Shown here: in pieces, positions 33,868 through 41,909 of the stretch
Position numbering within the stretch: position 1 is the stretch's first letter
How the letters are laid out: each line of letters begins with the position of its first letter
NCBI RefSeq assembly: GCF_016905005.1
Contig: NZ_JADIKC010000005.1
Location: 124,001 to 188,000 of the forward strand
DNA length: 64,000 bases
Source of the DNA: Dyella kyungheensis
GTDB taxonomy: Bacteria; Pseudomonadota; Gammaproteobacteria; Xanthomonadales; Rhodanobacteraceae
Direction: 5' to 3'
Notes under the pieces: generated by a model
Told to the model about the DNA's origin: nothing
What the model saw: only the letters and a program-made list of their open reading frames with translations
Databases searched by the model: none
Position numbers and translations under genes: made by a program

Positions 33868-35466
33868 ATGCACGGAGCAGAGGGGATCATCGCTGGCAAA
33901 GCACCTATCGGTGCCTTGCCTCAGCATCTGACGCGTGGCATAGGCGCGGGCCTGGCTGCGATGGCTGCGCAGTGGTTGTCGTTGGCCTTGTGGGATCACG
34001 CGCTCGATTTTCAGGTGATCTGGTTGTCGGGGCCATTGTTGTTGGCGCTGCTACTTTGTTCTCCCTACAAGTATTGGATGGCTTACGGCGTCGGCTGGAT
34101 ACTCGGCATGCTGTCGCTGTCCCTGTTGATGGGGTTGCCCGCCAAAGGCATCGCCACCATCAATCTGGCCGTCGCCCTGCTCATCACGCTTGCCGCGTGG
34201 ACGCTCAGCCACCTGCGCAGGGAGCAGGCGACCGGCAATTTCCTCCAGTTGCTGCTCTTCCTCGTGGTCGCCGTGGTGGCCTTGCCGATAGCGACAGGCG
34301 TTGTCATATCGGCCATGTCTTCGCTGGTCGAATTGCCTTCCTGGCTGTCCAGGGAATGGTGGCACGTGGGGCTGGCCGATTCGCTTGGCTATGTCTTGCT
34401 GACGCCGGCCATCCTGAGCCTGCTCAATCCGGGTTCGTCGCTGCGGCGCGACACGTTGCCCGGGTGGAACATGCCGCTCATCACCGTGGCGGCACTCGTG
34501 CTGCTCTGGCTCGCCTGGCGCGAACTGGGCGGGATCGCCACGATACGTCCGCTGCTGTTGCTGGCGCCGGTGCCGCTGGCCTTGTTCGTGGCCTTGCGCG
34601 CGCAAGTCGTCGGCGCCTGCGTGGTGAATCTGGTGGTCGGCCTGATGGCGATCGAGCTGAGCCTCTCGCATCAAGGTCCGTTCGTGCAGCCGGAATCGGA
34701 GTTCACCACCATCAGCGTGCAGCTGTGGATGCTGGCCGTGTCCATCGCCTCGCTCTACCTGGCGGCGCTGGTCGAGCAGCGCAGGACCACGCAACGCGAC
34801 CTGATGGTCACCAGCACCGAAGTGCGCGAGCTGGCGGGCCGGTTGATCGTTGCCCAGGAGGAGGAGCGTGCACGCATCGCACGCGACCTGCACGACGATA
34901 TCAACCAGCGCCTCGCGGTGGCATCGATCCGGCTCAGCGCATTACGGCGCAAGGTGGACGACTGCAACAAGCAGGACGTGAGCCAGCTGCAGAGCGATCT
35001 GATCGCCTTGTCGGAAGACGTGCGCCATCTGTCGCACGATCTGCATCCCAGCATGCTTACCCAGACCGGCCTCACCGCCGCCCTGGCGGGCATGTGCCAG
35101 AACCTGCGCCGGCGAGGCGGTCCAAGCATCGAGTTGCTGGTCTCGCCGCACGCCAAGGATCTTCCGGAAGACGTGGCGCTTTGCCTGTATCGCGTGACCC
35201 AGGAGGGCCTGGGCAATGCGCTTCGACATGCGGATGCGCAACGCATCGAGGTGGCGCTGCAGATGGCGCATCACCAGGTTCAACTCACCATTACGGACAA
35301 CGGCAAGGGATTTGTCACGGAAGGAGAGGGCCGTCGAGGGCTGGGACTCATGAGCATCGACGAACGCACGAAACTGCTCGGTGGCAGTTGTCGCCTGCAA
35401 TCAACTCTGGGAAAAGGGACTGAGCTATGCATACGAATTCCGCTAGAAGCCCTCGGGCCAGCGTAA
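33868..35466 (+). CDS. Membrane histidine kinase with MASE1 sensor and HisKA_3 core
   Basis: A 532-residue sensor kinase. An N-terminal MASE1-type integral membrane domain of about eight segments occupies residues 20-300 (including WWHVGLADSLGYVLLTPAILSLLNPG). A dimerisation/phosphotransfer segment follows with phospho-His342 in ARIARDLHDDINQRL. The GHKL ATPase domain covers about 430-530 (ALCLYRVTQEGLGNALRHADA, DNGKGF, RRGLGLMSIDERTKLLGG, GKGTELCIRIPL). This class phosphorylates NarL-type regulators. ATG 33868 has AGGG 7 bases upstream; TTG 33850 is an alternative. The response regulator gene begins inside its 3' end, overlapping by 40 bp. Confidence 0.93.
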   Translation: MHGAEGIIAGKAPIGALPQHLTRGIGAGLAAMAAQWLSLALWDHALDFQVIWLSGPLLLALLLCSPYKYWMAYGVGWILGMLSLSLLMGLPAKGIATINLAVALLITLAAWTLSHLRREQATGNFLQLLLFLVVAVVALPIATGVVISAMSSLVELPSWLSREWWHVGLADSLGYVLLTPAILSLLNPGSSLRRDTLPGWNMPLITVAALVLLWLAWRELGGIATIRPLLLLAPVPLALFVALRAQVVGACVVNLVVGLMAIELSLSHQGPFVQPESEFTTISVQLWMLAVSIASLYLAALVEQRRTTQRDLMVTSTEVRELAGRLIVAQEEERARIARDLHDDINQRLAVASIRLSALRRKVDDCNKQDVSQLQSDLIALSEDVRHLSHDLHPSMLTQTGLTAALAGMCQNLRRRGGPSIELLVSPHAKDLPEDVALCLYRVTQEGLGNALRHADAQRIEVALQMAHHQVQLTITDNGKGFVTEGEGRRGLGLMSIDERTKLLGGSCRLQSTLGKGTELCIRIPLEALGPA

Positions 35467-36077
35467 AGCCCAAGCTCATCATTGCCGACGATCACCGCAT
35501 GGTGGCGGAGGGCGTCCAACATATTCTCGACGACGATTTCGACCTGCTGGACATCGTGGCCGACGGCGATGCACTGGTCGACGCGGTGCAGAGGTTGCAG
35601 CCGGACCTGGTCGTGGCGGACATCAACATGCCGCGCTGCAACGGCATGGATGCGCTCAAGCGATTGCGGCAGGCCGGTTTCGACACGCGTTTCGTATTCC
35701 TCACCATGCATATGGAACCGGCGCTGGCAGTTGCCGCGCTGCGTGCCGGCGCGCGGGGTTACATCCTGAAGAATTCGGCGGGAGAAGACCTGCGCAACGC
35801 GGCGCTGCAGGTCATGGCAGGCGCCACCTATGTCACGCCGGCACTTGGTGCGCGTTACATCGGCGGCCAGATGACCGACATGCGCAACCTCACCTCCAAG
35901 CAGCTGCAGGTGCTACGCCTGGTCGGCGAGGGTCTGCGCTCCAAGCAGATCGCCCTGCAACTGGGCTTGTCGGTGCGCACGGTGGAAGCGCACAAGTACA
36001 CCATGATGCAGGTGTTGGGCGTGCATTCCACGCTGGAGCTGGTGCGTCGCGCACAGGATCTCGGACTGCTGTTCTGA
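35427..36077 (+). CDS. NarL/FixJ-type response regulator, partner of the kinase
   Basis: A 216-residue regulator whose start codon lies inside the kinase gene (40-bp overlap), so the two are translationally coupled and almost certainly partners. The receiver (about 15-130) has ADDH, phospho-Asp65 (LVVADINMP), Thr in FLTMHM and Lys in YILKNS. The LuxR-type HTH (about 150-212) reads LTSKQLQVLRLVGEGLRSKQIALQLGLSVRTVEAHKYTMMQVLGV. DNA targets are unknown, but the 10-bp dyads in nearby promoters are candidates. It differs clearly from the regulator at 32822, so this is not a recent duplication. Confidence 0.93.
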   Translation: MHTNSARSPRASVKPKLIIADDHRMVAEGVQHILDDDFDLLDIVADGDALVDAVQRLQPDLVVADINMPRCNGMDALKRLRQAGFDTRFVFLTMHMEPALAVAALRAGARGYILKNSAGEDLRNAALQVMAGATYVTPALGARYIGGQMTDMRNLTSKQLQVLRLVGEGLRSKQIALQLGLSVRTVEAHKYTMMQVLGVHSTLELVRRAQDLGLLF

Positions 36078-36118
36078 TGCCATGCCGCGCTCGCAGTCAG
36101 AGCTGACCGTGCGGATGG

Positions 36119-36128
36119 GTAGATTTAC
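36119..36128 (+). promoter_or_regulatory. GTA-N4-TAC dyad before the third receiver gene
   Basis: GTAGATTTAC, the exact reverse complement of the cores at 28526 and 33614. It lies 24 bp before GTG 36153 (60 bp before ATG 36189), closer than the other copies, which speaks for a start further downstream or for a repressor-like position. Confidence 0.45.
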
Positions 36129-36152
36129 TTAGCGGAGGGTCGTTCTCTTTCG

Positions 36153-36629
36153 GTGGCGGAACAATTGGCATTGGACGATGCTCGTTCAATGCACGGTCAC
36201 GCGCCGGAAACACGCCCGAAGCGAGCCAGTCTGGTGTTGGCTGAGGATCACGTGCCGGTCGCCGAGCAACTGCGCGAACTGCTGGGCGAGGAATTCGACG
36301 TGCTGGCGGTGGTAGGCCACGGCGAGGCCCTGGTGAAAGCGGTGCGCCGCCTGCATCCGGACGTGGTCGTGACCGATATCAGCATGCCGCGCATGGACGG
36401 CCTGCAGGCGGCCCGCGAGCTGCTTGCCGATCGTCCCGGGTTGCCGGTGGTGTTCATCACCATGTACGACGATGCGATGTTGGCGAAGGCCGCCTTGTCG
36501 CTCGGCAAGGGCTATGTGTTGAAAGCCTCGGCCGGCGACGAACTGGTCGAGGCGCTGCGGCAGGTGCTGGAAGGCCGCTATTTCCTGTCGCCGGCGCTGG
36601 GCCGCCTCGATGCGTTGCTGGGACGCTGA
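36153..36629 (+). CDS. Receiver-only response regulator (output domain absent)
   Basis: A 158-residue protein with a complete receiver domain (about 25-145): AEDH, phospho-Asp75 (VVVTDISMP), Thr in VFITMYD and Lys in YVLKAS. It ends in YFLSPALGRLDALLGR, exactly where its neighbours continue into the LuxR-type HTH. The convergent ligD-like gene begins 3 bp later, so there is no room for a lost HTH. It may act as a phosphate sink or a phosphotransfer partner of the nearby kinase, or be a truncated relic. The start is uncertain: GTG 36153 is used, TTG 36165 and ATG 36189 are alternatives. Confidence 0.85.
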   Translation: MAEQLALDDARSMHGHAPETRPKRASLVLAEDHVPVAEQLRELLGEEFDVLAVVGHGEALVKAVRRLHPDVVVTDISMPRMDGLQAARELLADRPGLPVVFITMYDDAMLAKAALSLGKGYVLKASAGDELVEALRQVLEGRYFLSPALGRLDALLGR

Positions 36630-36632
36630 GCG

Positions 36633-37535
36633 TCATTCACTGGACGCGCCGTACGAACGCATCGCCTGCTCGAGGCTTTGCCGCATGACCGCAAAACCCT
36701 CCCACGGATCGCTGCGCAGTCGCGCAAGCCGCTGCCTGGCACTGCGGATGTCGAAAGCATGTCCGCTCGCGCATCGCCCCAGGTCCTGCCAGCGCAAGGG
36801 CATGGCGACGGGTGCGCCGGCGCGTGCGCGCAAGGACAGCGAGGCCACGCTGGTGGCGCCGCGGGTATTGCGCAGGTAGTCGATGAAGATGCGTCCCTTG
36901 CGTTCGCTCATCACCGATGTCGCCGTGAAGCCGTCGGAACGTTCGCTGGCCAGCTGATGGGCAAAGGCGCTGCTGAAGCCGCTGGCATCTTCCCAGCGGC
37001 AAGCGGAACGCAGCGGCACCAGCACATGCAGGCCCTTGCCGCCGGTGGTGCGCACGAAGCTCTTGAGCGCCACCTTGGACAGTCGATCGCGCAGCCAGCG
37101 CGCCGCCTCGATCACCTCGCGCCACGCCACGCCCGGGCCCGGATCGAGATCGAACACGAGGTAGTCGGGTTGTTCCAGCGCATCGGCTCGCGACGCCCAA
37201 GGATGGAATTCGATGGTGCCGTACTGAACCAGTTCGATCACCGAGGCCGCGTCGCCGGGGCAAAGGTAGTCGTCCAGCGAGCCGCTTTCCTCGCGCAGCC
37301 GGACGTGGCCCACGCGGCGCAGTCCGCGCATCGGGTGCTTCTGGAAGAAACCCGTCTCGGCGAGTCCTTCCGGGAAGCGGAATACCGACGTCGGCCGTCC
37401 CTGGACGCCCGGCAGGAACGCATCCATCACCGCATCGTAGTAGTCGGCAACGTCCTGCTTGGTGATGTCGTCATCGGGAAACACGACGCGCTTGGGATGC
37501 GTCACCACTACACCGTTGAGTTCGTTGGTCGCCAT
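36633..37535 (-). CDS. Stand-alone LigD-type polymerase/primase (NHEJ)
   Basis: A 300-residue archaeo-eukaryotic primase-like polymerase, equivalent to the polymerase domain of LigD in bacterial non-homologous end joining. Catalytic acids are in FDLDPG (Asp129, Asp131) and FIDYLRN, and the nucleotide-binding motif is SFVRTTGGKGLHVLVPL. HPMRGL and GTIEFHPW are typical of the family. No ATP-dependent ligase domain and no ku gene are in the window. ATG 37535 is preferred (GAGAG upstream); ATG 37547 would add four residues. It is preceded by a 78-residue coiled-coil gene 26 bp upstream on the same strand. Such polymerases add nucleotides at DNA ends. Confidence 0.88.
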   Translation of the reverse strand: MATNELNGVVVTHPKRVVFPDDDITKQDVADYYDAVMDAFLPGVQGRPTSVFRFPEGLAETGFFQKHPMRGLRRVGHVRLREESGSLDDYLCPGDAASVIELVQYGTIEFHPWASRADALEQPDYLVFDLDPGPGVAWREVIEAARWLRDRLSKVALKSFVRTTGGKGLHVLVPLRSACRWEDASGFSSAFAHQLASERSDGFTATSVMSERKGRIFIDYLRNTRGATSVASLSLRARAGAPVAMPLRWQDLGRCASGHAFDIRSARQRLARLRSDPWEGFAVMRQSLEQAMRSYGASSE

Positions 37536-37561
37536 GGACGCTCTCATGCCGTGGTTGCGGT

Positions 37562-37798
37562 CTAGTCCGGCCGCGGAGCCATCAACGCCGTCAGGTGCTC
37601 CGGCATGGCCAGCGGCGTGTTGCCGCGCAGTTCCATCATCTTGCGCTCCGTTTCGCGGATCTGCAGCTCACCGACCGGATGCCTGCGGAGCTGTCCGCGC
37701 AACAGCTCGTTTTCCAGTTCGAGCATGCGATAAAGCTGCAGCAGTTCATCGAACGCGGGATGCAACGGCGGGTGAAATTCTTGCGTGCCATCCGTCAT
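37562..37798 (-). CDS. Small coiled-coil protein of unknown function
   Basis: A 78-residue protein, mostly a charged amphipathic helix (FDELLQLYRMLELENELLRGQLRRH..ELQIRETERKMMEL) likely to form a coiled coil. I do not recognise a family. GGAG lies 8 bases before ATG 37798, so it is expected to be translated; it ends 26 bp before the LigD-type polymerase start, and the two form an apparent operon. A structural or accessory role for the polymerase is possible, but nothing in the sequence proves it. Confidence 0.65.
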   Translation of the reverse strand: MTDGTQEFHPPLHPAFDELLQLYRMLELENELLRGQLRRHPVGELQIRETERKMMELRGNTPLAMPEHLTALMAPRPD

Positions 37799-38129
37799 CG
37801 GAAGACTCCATGATCGGGTCTCCGAAATTGACGACGTGACAGTTAACGACGGGTGATAGATCGATGTGAATTCCGCCAGCAAGGCCATCGGCGTGCCGCG
37901 GCGTTCATGGACAACAAGCGCATGTGTATCTCTGGTGAAACAGATGCAGAGGCGCATCTATCCCAATTGTCGTAGTCACATTCCTACACATTTTCAGGCG
38001 TCGTCCCGATAGGACGATTCTTGTAACAACGGCATGCTCTCTTAGTCCGTAACGGACAGATCGTCGCGCCGGAGGCGTACACGATCAGCTAGTGGCAGGA
38101 ACCTCTTTTTCCCCCACAGGGTTGCATCC
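37799..38129. other. Intergenic region with a short dyad
   Basis: A 331-bp gap. The only ordered structure is GTCCGT-A-ACGGAC (38045-38057), 72 bp before the small gene at 38130. I see no gene here. Confidence 0.45.
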
Positions 38130-38366
38130 ATGGTCACCTATTCACTCAAGCAGTCTGCGGACGGTTCGTGGTCCGTATGCCGGCTCGGTTCTTCCTTGTT
38201 CAGTGATCTGCGGCTTGGCAGTGCCATCAAGCTTGCCCGCGAAGTGGCGCGCGACGAACACCTGCGTTCCGGTCGTTCGGTGTGCGTGGAGATGCCAGGC
38301 ACCGACACCTCCATTCGCCTGGCGCAGTACGCGCGTCCGGCGGCGGTGCTGGAACAGGCCGCGTAA
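38130..38366 (+). CDS. Small hypothetical protein
   Basis: A 78-residue cytosolic protein (MVTYSLKQSADGSWSVCRLG..) with a two-strand beginning and a helical middle (SAIKLAREVARDEHLRSG). The pattern recalls small DUF2188-like proteins, but the match is too weak to name. Base composition and codon use are like those of its neighbours. The start ATG has no strong ribosome site. The next gene starts 114 bp downstream. Confidence 0.6.
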   Translation: MVTYSLKQSADGSWSVCRLGSSLFSDLRLGSAIKLAREVARDEHLRSGRSVCVEMPGTDTSIRLAQYARPAAVLEQAA

Positions 38367-38480
38367 GTCCTTTGTACACGGGGCGTAGGGGCGCCCTGGG
38401 TACATCCATGCTGCAGGGCCGCTTGTGTGCCGAAGCCGGGCTGGGCAAAGTCGCCTGATCCTTCCGCCCGGAATTCCCTC

Positions 38481-40157
38481 ATGCGACTGCCGCTTCGCTG
38501 TTCTTCGATCGTTCTGCTCGCACTTGCCGCACTGCCGCTTCAGGCGACCACGCTGCTGGTCAACGCCCATATCCACACGATGGATCCCTCACGTCCGGAA
38601 GCCACTGCGCTGGCCTGGAAGGACGATGGACGCCTACTTGCCGTCGGCGATACCGCTGACCTGCAGAAGCAATTTCCCGGCAGCACCATCGAAGACGCCA
38701 AAGGCGCCACCGTCATCCCCGGCTTGATCGATGCCCACGGGCACATGCTGGGATTGGGCATGACCCACATCCAGGTGGACCTGGTCGGCAGTGCATCCCG
38801 CGCGGAAGTGGTTTCCCGCCTCAAGGCCGCCGCGGCAAAACTGCCGGCCGGGGTGTGGCTGATCGGTCGTGGCTGGGATCAGAACCGTTGGGCCGACAAG
38901 CACTTTCCCTCGGCGGCCGATCTCGATGCGGCCTTTCCCGACCGGCCCGTGTACCTCGAGCGCGTGGACGGCCATGCATCCTGGGCAAACACGGCGGCGA
39001 TGAAGCACGCCACGAAATCGCTGGACGGCGACTGGCAACCCGAAGGCGGCCGCATCGAACGCGTCGGCAAGCGCGCGACCGGCGTGCTGGTGGATGGCGC
39101 CCAGGCCCTGGTCGGCCAGGCCATTCCTCCGCTGACGCACGAGCAGACGCGCGATGCCTACAAGGCTGCTTTCGCGGATGCCGTCGCGGCAGGCCTGACC
39201 GGCGTGCACGATCCGGGCGTAAGCCTGCAGGACTTCAAGGTGCTGCAGGAGATGGCAGCGGCCGGCGAGATCCCGTTGCGCCTCTATGAAATGGCCGACG
39301 GCAACCATGAGGCGCTCGAGTGGCTGTGCAACCAGGGCGGTCGCTGGGCGGATGCCAGCGGCCGTCTGCAGATGCGCACGGTGAAGCTCTACATGGACGG
39401 CGCGTTGGGCAGCCGCGGCGCGGCATTGCTCGCCGACTACAGCGACGACCATGGCAACAAGGGCATCTTCGTGACCTCGCCGGAGGCCTACCGCACGGCG
39501 GTGGACAAGGCCTATCGCTGCCACGTGCAGGTCGCCACGCACGCCATCGGCGATCGCGGCAACCGCCATGTGCTCGATACCTATCAGGCCGTGCTGGGCG
39601 ATCACGCCGACAGCGATCATCGCTGGCGCGTGGAGCACGCGCAGATCGTGGCGCTGGACGACATCCCGCGCTTCGCCTCCTTGCATCTGATCGCATCGAT
39701 GCAGCCAACCCACGCCACGTCCGATATGCCGTGGGCCGAGCAGCGGCTCGGTGCGGAGCGCTTGAAGGGCGCCTACGCGTGGCAGCGCTTCATCCAGGAG
39801 AAGGTGCCACTGGCGTTCGGTTCGGATTTCCCCGTGGAGCAGGTCAATCCGATGCTGGGCTTATATGCGGCCGTGACGCGGCAGGATCTCAACGGACAAC
39901 CGCCGGCCGGCTGGCTGCCGGACCAGCGCGTGAGCCGCATCCAGGCGCTGGCCGGTTTCACGCGCGGTGCCGCCTATGCGTCCTTCATGGAAGACCAGGT
40001 GGGCGCCTTGCGCCCCGGCATGCGTGCCGACTTCGTGGTGCTCAGCGGCGACCCGCTCACCGTGCCGCCACGCCAGATCGCCGACCTCAAGCCGCTCAGC
40101 ACCTGGGTGGATGGCAAGGCGGTCTATCGCGCCGGAACGACAAACGCCGCACCCTGA
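38481..40157 (+). CDS. Exported amidohydrolase, YtcJ-like
   Basis: A 558-residue metal-dependent hydrolase with a signal peptide (SSIVLLALAALPLQA). Motifs follow the YtcJ/amidohydrolase-3 branch: LLVNAHIHTMDP, PGLIDAHGHMLGLG (metal His pair), RGWDQNRW, KLYMDGALGSRGAALLADYSDD, ATHAIGDRGNRHVL, RVEHAQI, SMQPTHATSDM and AFGSDFPVEQVNPMLGLYAAV. Members act on cyclic amides, ureas or aldehydes; the substrate is unknown. The ATG 38481 gives the signal peptide and has GGAA 8 bases upstream; a longer in-frame start at 38427 would hide it. A 10-bp hairpin overlaps the stop codon. Confidence 0.88.
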   Translation: MRLPLRCSSIVLLALAALPLQATTLLVNAHIHTMDPSRPEATALAWKDDGRLLAVGDTADLQKQFPGSTIEDAKGATVIPGLIDAHGHMLGLGMTHIQVDLVGSASRAEVVSRLKAAAAKLPAGVWLIGRGWDQNRWADKHFPSAADLDAAFPDRPVYLERVDGHASWANTAAMKHATKSLDGDWQPEGGRIERVGKRATGVLVDGAQALVGQAIPPLTHEQTRDAYKAAFADAVAAGLTGVHDPGVSLQDFKVLQEMAAAGEIPLRLYEMADGNHEALEWLCNQGGRWADASGRLQMRTVKLYMDGALGSRGAALLADYSDDHGNKGIFVTSPEAYRTAVDKAYRCHVQVATHAIGDRGNRHVLDTYQAVLGDHADSDHRWRVEHAQIVALDDIPRFASLHLIASMQPTHATSDMPWAEQRLGAERLKGAYAWQRFIQEKVPLAFGSDFPVEQVNPMLGLYAAVTRQDLNGQPPAGWLPDQRVSRIQALAGFTRGAAYASFMEDQVGALRPGMRADFVVLSGDPLTVPPRQIADLKPLSTWVDGKAVYRAGTTNAAP

Positions 40158-40167
40158 GGTGCGGCGT
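40144..40167 (+). terminator. Hairpin spanning the amidohydrolase stop codon
   Basis: Ten-bp perfect stem ACGCCGCACC / GGTGCGGCGT with loop CTGA. The TGA stop is in the loop and the first arm of the stem. No T-run follows. It separates this gene from the convergent azoreductase gene. Confidence 0.5.
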
Positions 40168-40196
40168 CTGCGGGGGACGGTGCAGCGTGGTGTTGC

Positions 40197-40781
40197 TTAC
40201 GCGGCCTTGCGAGTGGCCACGCCGATGGCGGCGTGCGCCGACTTGAGGGCTTCGACCTTGTGGTCTTCGCTGAAGTTGACGCCTTCGGCACGCACGAACT
40301 CGAGGTCCGTCACGCCGAGGAAGCCGAACAGGGCGCGCAGGTAGGTCTCCTGGAAGTCCATCGGCTGGGCGGCGCTGCCCTCGCTGTAGATGCCGCCGCG
40401 CGAGGAGGCGATGATCACCCGCTTGCCGCCGGCCAGGCCTTCCGGACCGTTGGCGGTATAGCGGAACGACTTGCCGGAGACGGCGATACGGTCGATCCAG
40501 GCCTTCAGCTGGCTGGGCACCGAGAAGTTGTACATCGGGGCACCGATCACCACCACGTCGGCGGCCAGGAACTCTTCGATCATCTGGCTGCCCTGCACGG
40601 CGACGGGGTCGCTGGCATCGGCCACCGGAGTCCAGTGGTTCAGGGGATTGGCCACCAGATCGTGGTAGATGACCTCCGTACCCGGGTTATTACGGGTGAA
40701 TTCGCCTACGATGGCAGCGGTAAGGCCACGCGAGACGGAGTGGCTACCCAGGGCGCTTGCGTCGAGATGCAGCAGTTTCAT
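40197..40781 (-). CDS. azoR: FMN-dependent NADH-azoreductase
   Basis: A 194-residue flavodoxin-like quinone/azo reductase (AzoR/AcpD family). It has the N-terminal phosphate-binding loop LHLDASALGSHSVSRGLT, the flavin-binding region GAPMYNFSVPSQLKAWIDRI, SSRGGIYSEGS and the family's FGFLGVTDLEFVRAEG. These enzymes reduce azo dyes and quinones with NADH, protecting against thiol and quinone stress. ATG 40781 is the only early start. It is divergent from a LysR gene (114-bp gap) of the type that usually controls such quinone-responsive reductases. Confidence 0.93.
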   Translation of the reverse strand: MKLLHLDASALGSHSVSRGLTAAIVGEFTRNNPGTEVIYHDLVANPLNHWTPVADASDPVAVQGSQMIEEFLAADVVVIGAPMYNFSVPSQLKAWIDRIAVSGKSFRYTANGPEGLAGGKRVIIASSRGGIYSEGSAAQPMDFQETYLRALFGFLGVTDLEFVRAEGVNFSEDHKVEALKSAHAAIGVATRKAA

Positions 40782-40895
40782 GGTATTTCCTCAGTGACGG
40801 GCCGGGTCCGCCGGCGACGTGACTAAGGTATTCTTCGGACAATCAGCTGATAAGTCGGCGGAATTCGAACGTATTGTTCTGATAAGGAAACGGCG

Positions 40896-41849
40896 ATGGC
40901 GGTTTTGGAAGGCGCCCTTCAGGATCTCAACGATTTGTATTTCTTCGCCGCGGTGGTCGAACACGGCGGTTTTTCCTCCGCGGGCCGCGCCCTGGGGATT
41001 CCCAAGTCCCGCCTGAGCAAGCGCATCGCGCAACTGGAAGAGCGCCTGGGCGTGCGCCTGCTGCAGCGAACCACCCGCCGCTTCGTGGTCACCGAGGTCG
41101 GCGAACGCTTCTACGGCCATTGCCGCGCCGTACTGGAAGAGGCGAGGGCGGCGCAGGAGGCGGTGGAAGAGGTGCGCTCCGAGCCGCGCGGCGTGGTGCG
41201 CGTCAGCTGCCCGGTGTCACTGGTGCAGACGGTGGTGGGCCACATGCTGCCGGAGTTCCTCGCGCTGCATCCGAAGATGCAGGTGCGGCTGCACGCCACC
41301 GACCGCCGCGTCGACGTCATCGGCGAGGGTTTCGACATCGCCATCCGCGTGCGCAGCAAGCTCGATACCGACGCCACCCTGGTCGTGCGCACGTTCGGCC
41401 AGTCGCGCGTGCTGCTGGTCGCCAGCCCCGAGTTGCTCAAGCGCTATGGCCATCCCAAGGAACTGGCCGATCTCTCCCAATTGCCCGCGCTCACCAACCA
41501 GGAGCACGAAGGCGCCCAGAGCTGGGAGTTGCTCGATGGCAACAACGAACGCGTGCTGGTGGACATCCACCCGCGCCTGATCTGCGGCGACTTCAACACG
41601 TTGCTGCAGTGCTGCAAGCAAGGCATCGGCATCACCCTGCTGCCGGAATTCGTCTGCGGCCCGGCGATCGAACGTGGCGAGCTGGAAGTGGTACTGCCCG
41701 AATGGAGCGTGCCGCAAGGCACAATGCACTTCGTCTACCCCAGCCGCCGCGGCCTGTTGCCCGGCGTGCGCGCCTTCGTGGATTTTCTTGCGGAGAAGCT
41801 GCCCGATACCGTACGCGAGAAGCACGCGCAGTGCGGTAAATATCTCTGA
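40896..41849 (+). CDS. LysR-family regulator divergent from azoR
   Basis: A 317-residue LysR protein of normal architecture. HTH at about 9-70 (LNDLYFFAAVVEHGGFSSAGRALGIPKSRLSKRIAQLEERLGVRLLQRTTRRFV), effector domain about 95-300 (GVVRVSCPVSLVQTVVGHMLPEFLALHP, LLPEFVCGPAIERGEL). AAGGA lies 7 bases before ATG 40896. Its position divergent from azoR, with a 114-bp shared control region, makes azoR the likely target and a quinone or electrophile the likely effector; this is inference from known regulators of the same layout. Confidence 0.9.
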   Translation: MAVLEGALQDLNDLYFFAAVVEHGGFSSAGRALGIPKSRLSKRIAQLEERLGVRLLQRTTRRFVVTEVGERFYGHCRAVLEEARAAQEAVEEVRSEPRGVVRVSCPVSLVQTVVGHMLPEFLALHPKMQVRLHATDRRVDVIGEGFDIAIRVRSKLDTDATLVVRTFGQSRVLLVASPELLKRYGHPKELADLSQLPALTNQEHEGAQSWELLDGNNERVLVDIHPRLICGDFNTLLQCCKQGIGITLLPEFVCGPAIERGELEVVLPEWSVPQGTMHFVYPSRRGLLPGVRAFVDFLAEKLPDTVREKHAQCGKYL

Positions 41850-41909
41850 CGCTGGCACGCCATACGTCGCGTGTTAGCATCCTCGTTTAGCCATCCAGAC
41901 ATCCGGATC

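Noticed and set aside
32822-36629. Recent tandem duplication of the three response regulators
   Set aside because: The receivers differ widely in sequence, and one is on the opposite strand; older divergence is more likely.
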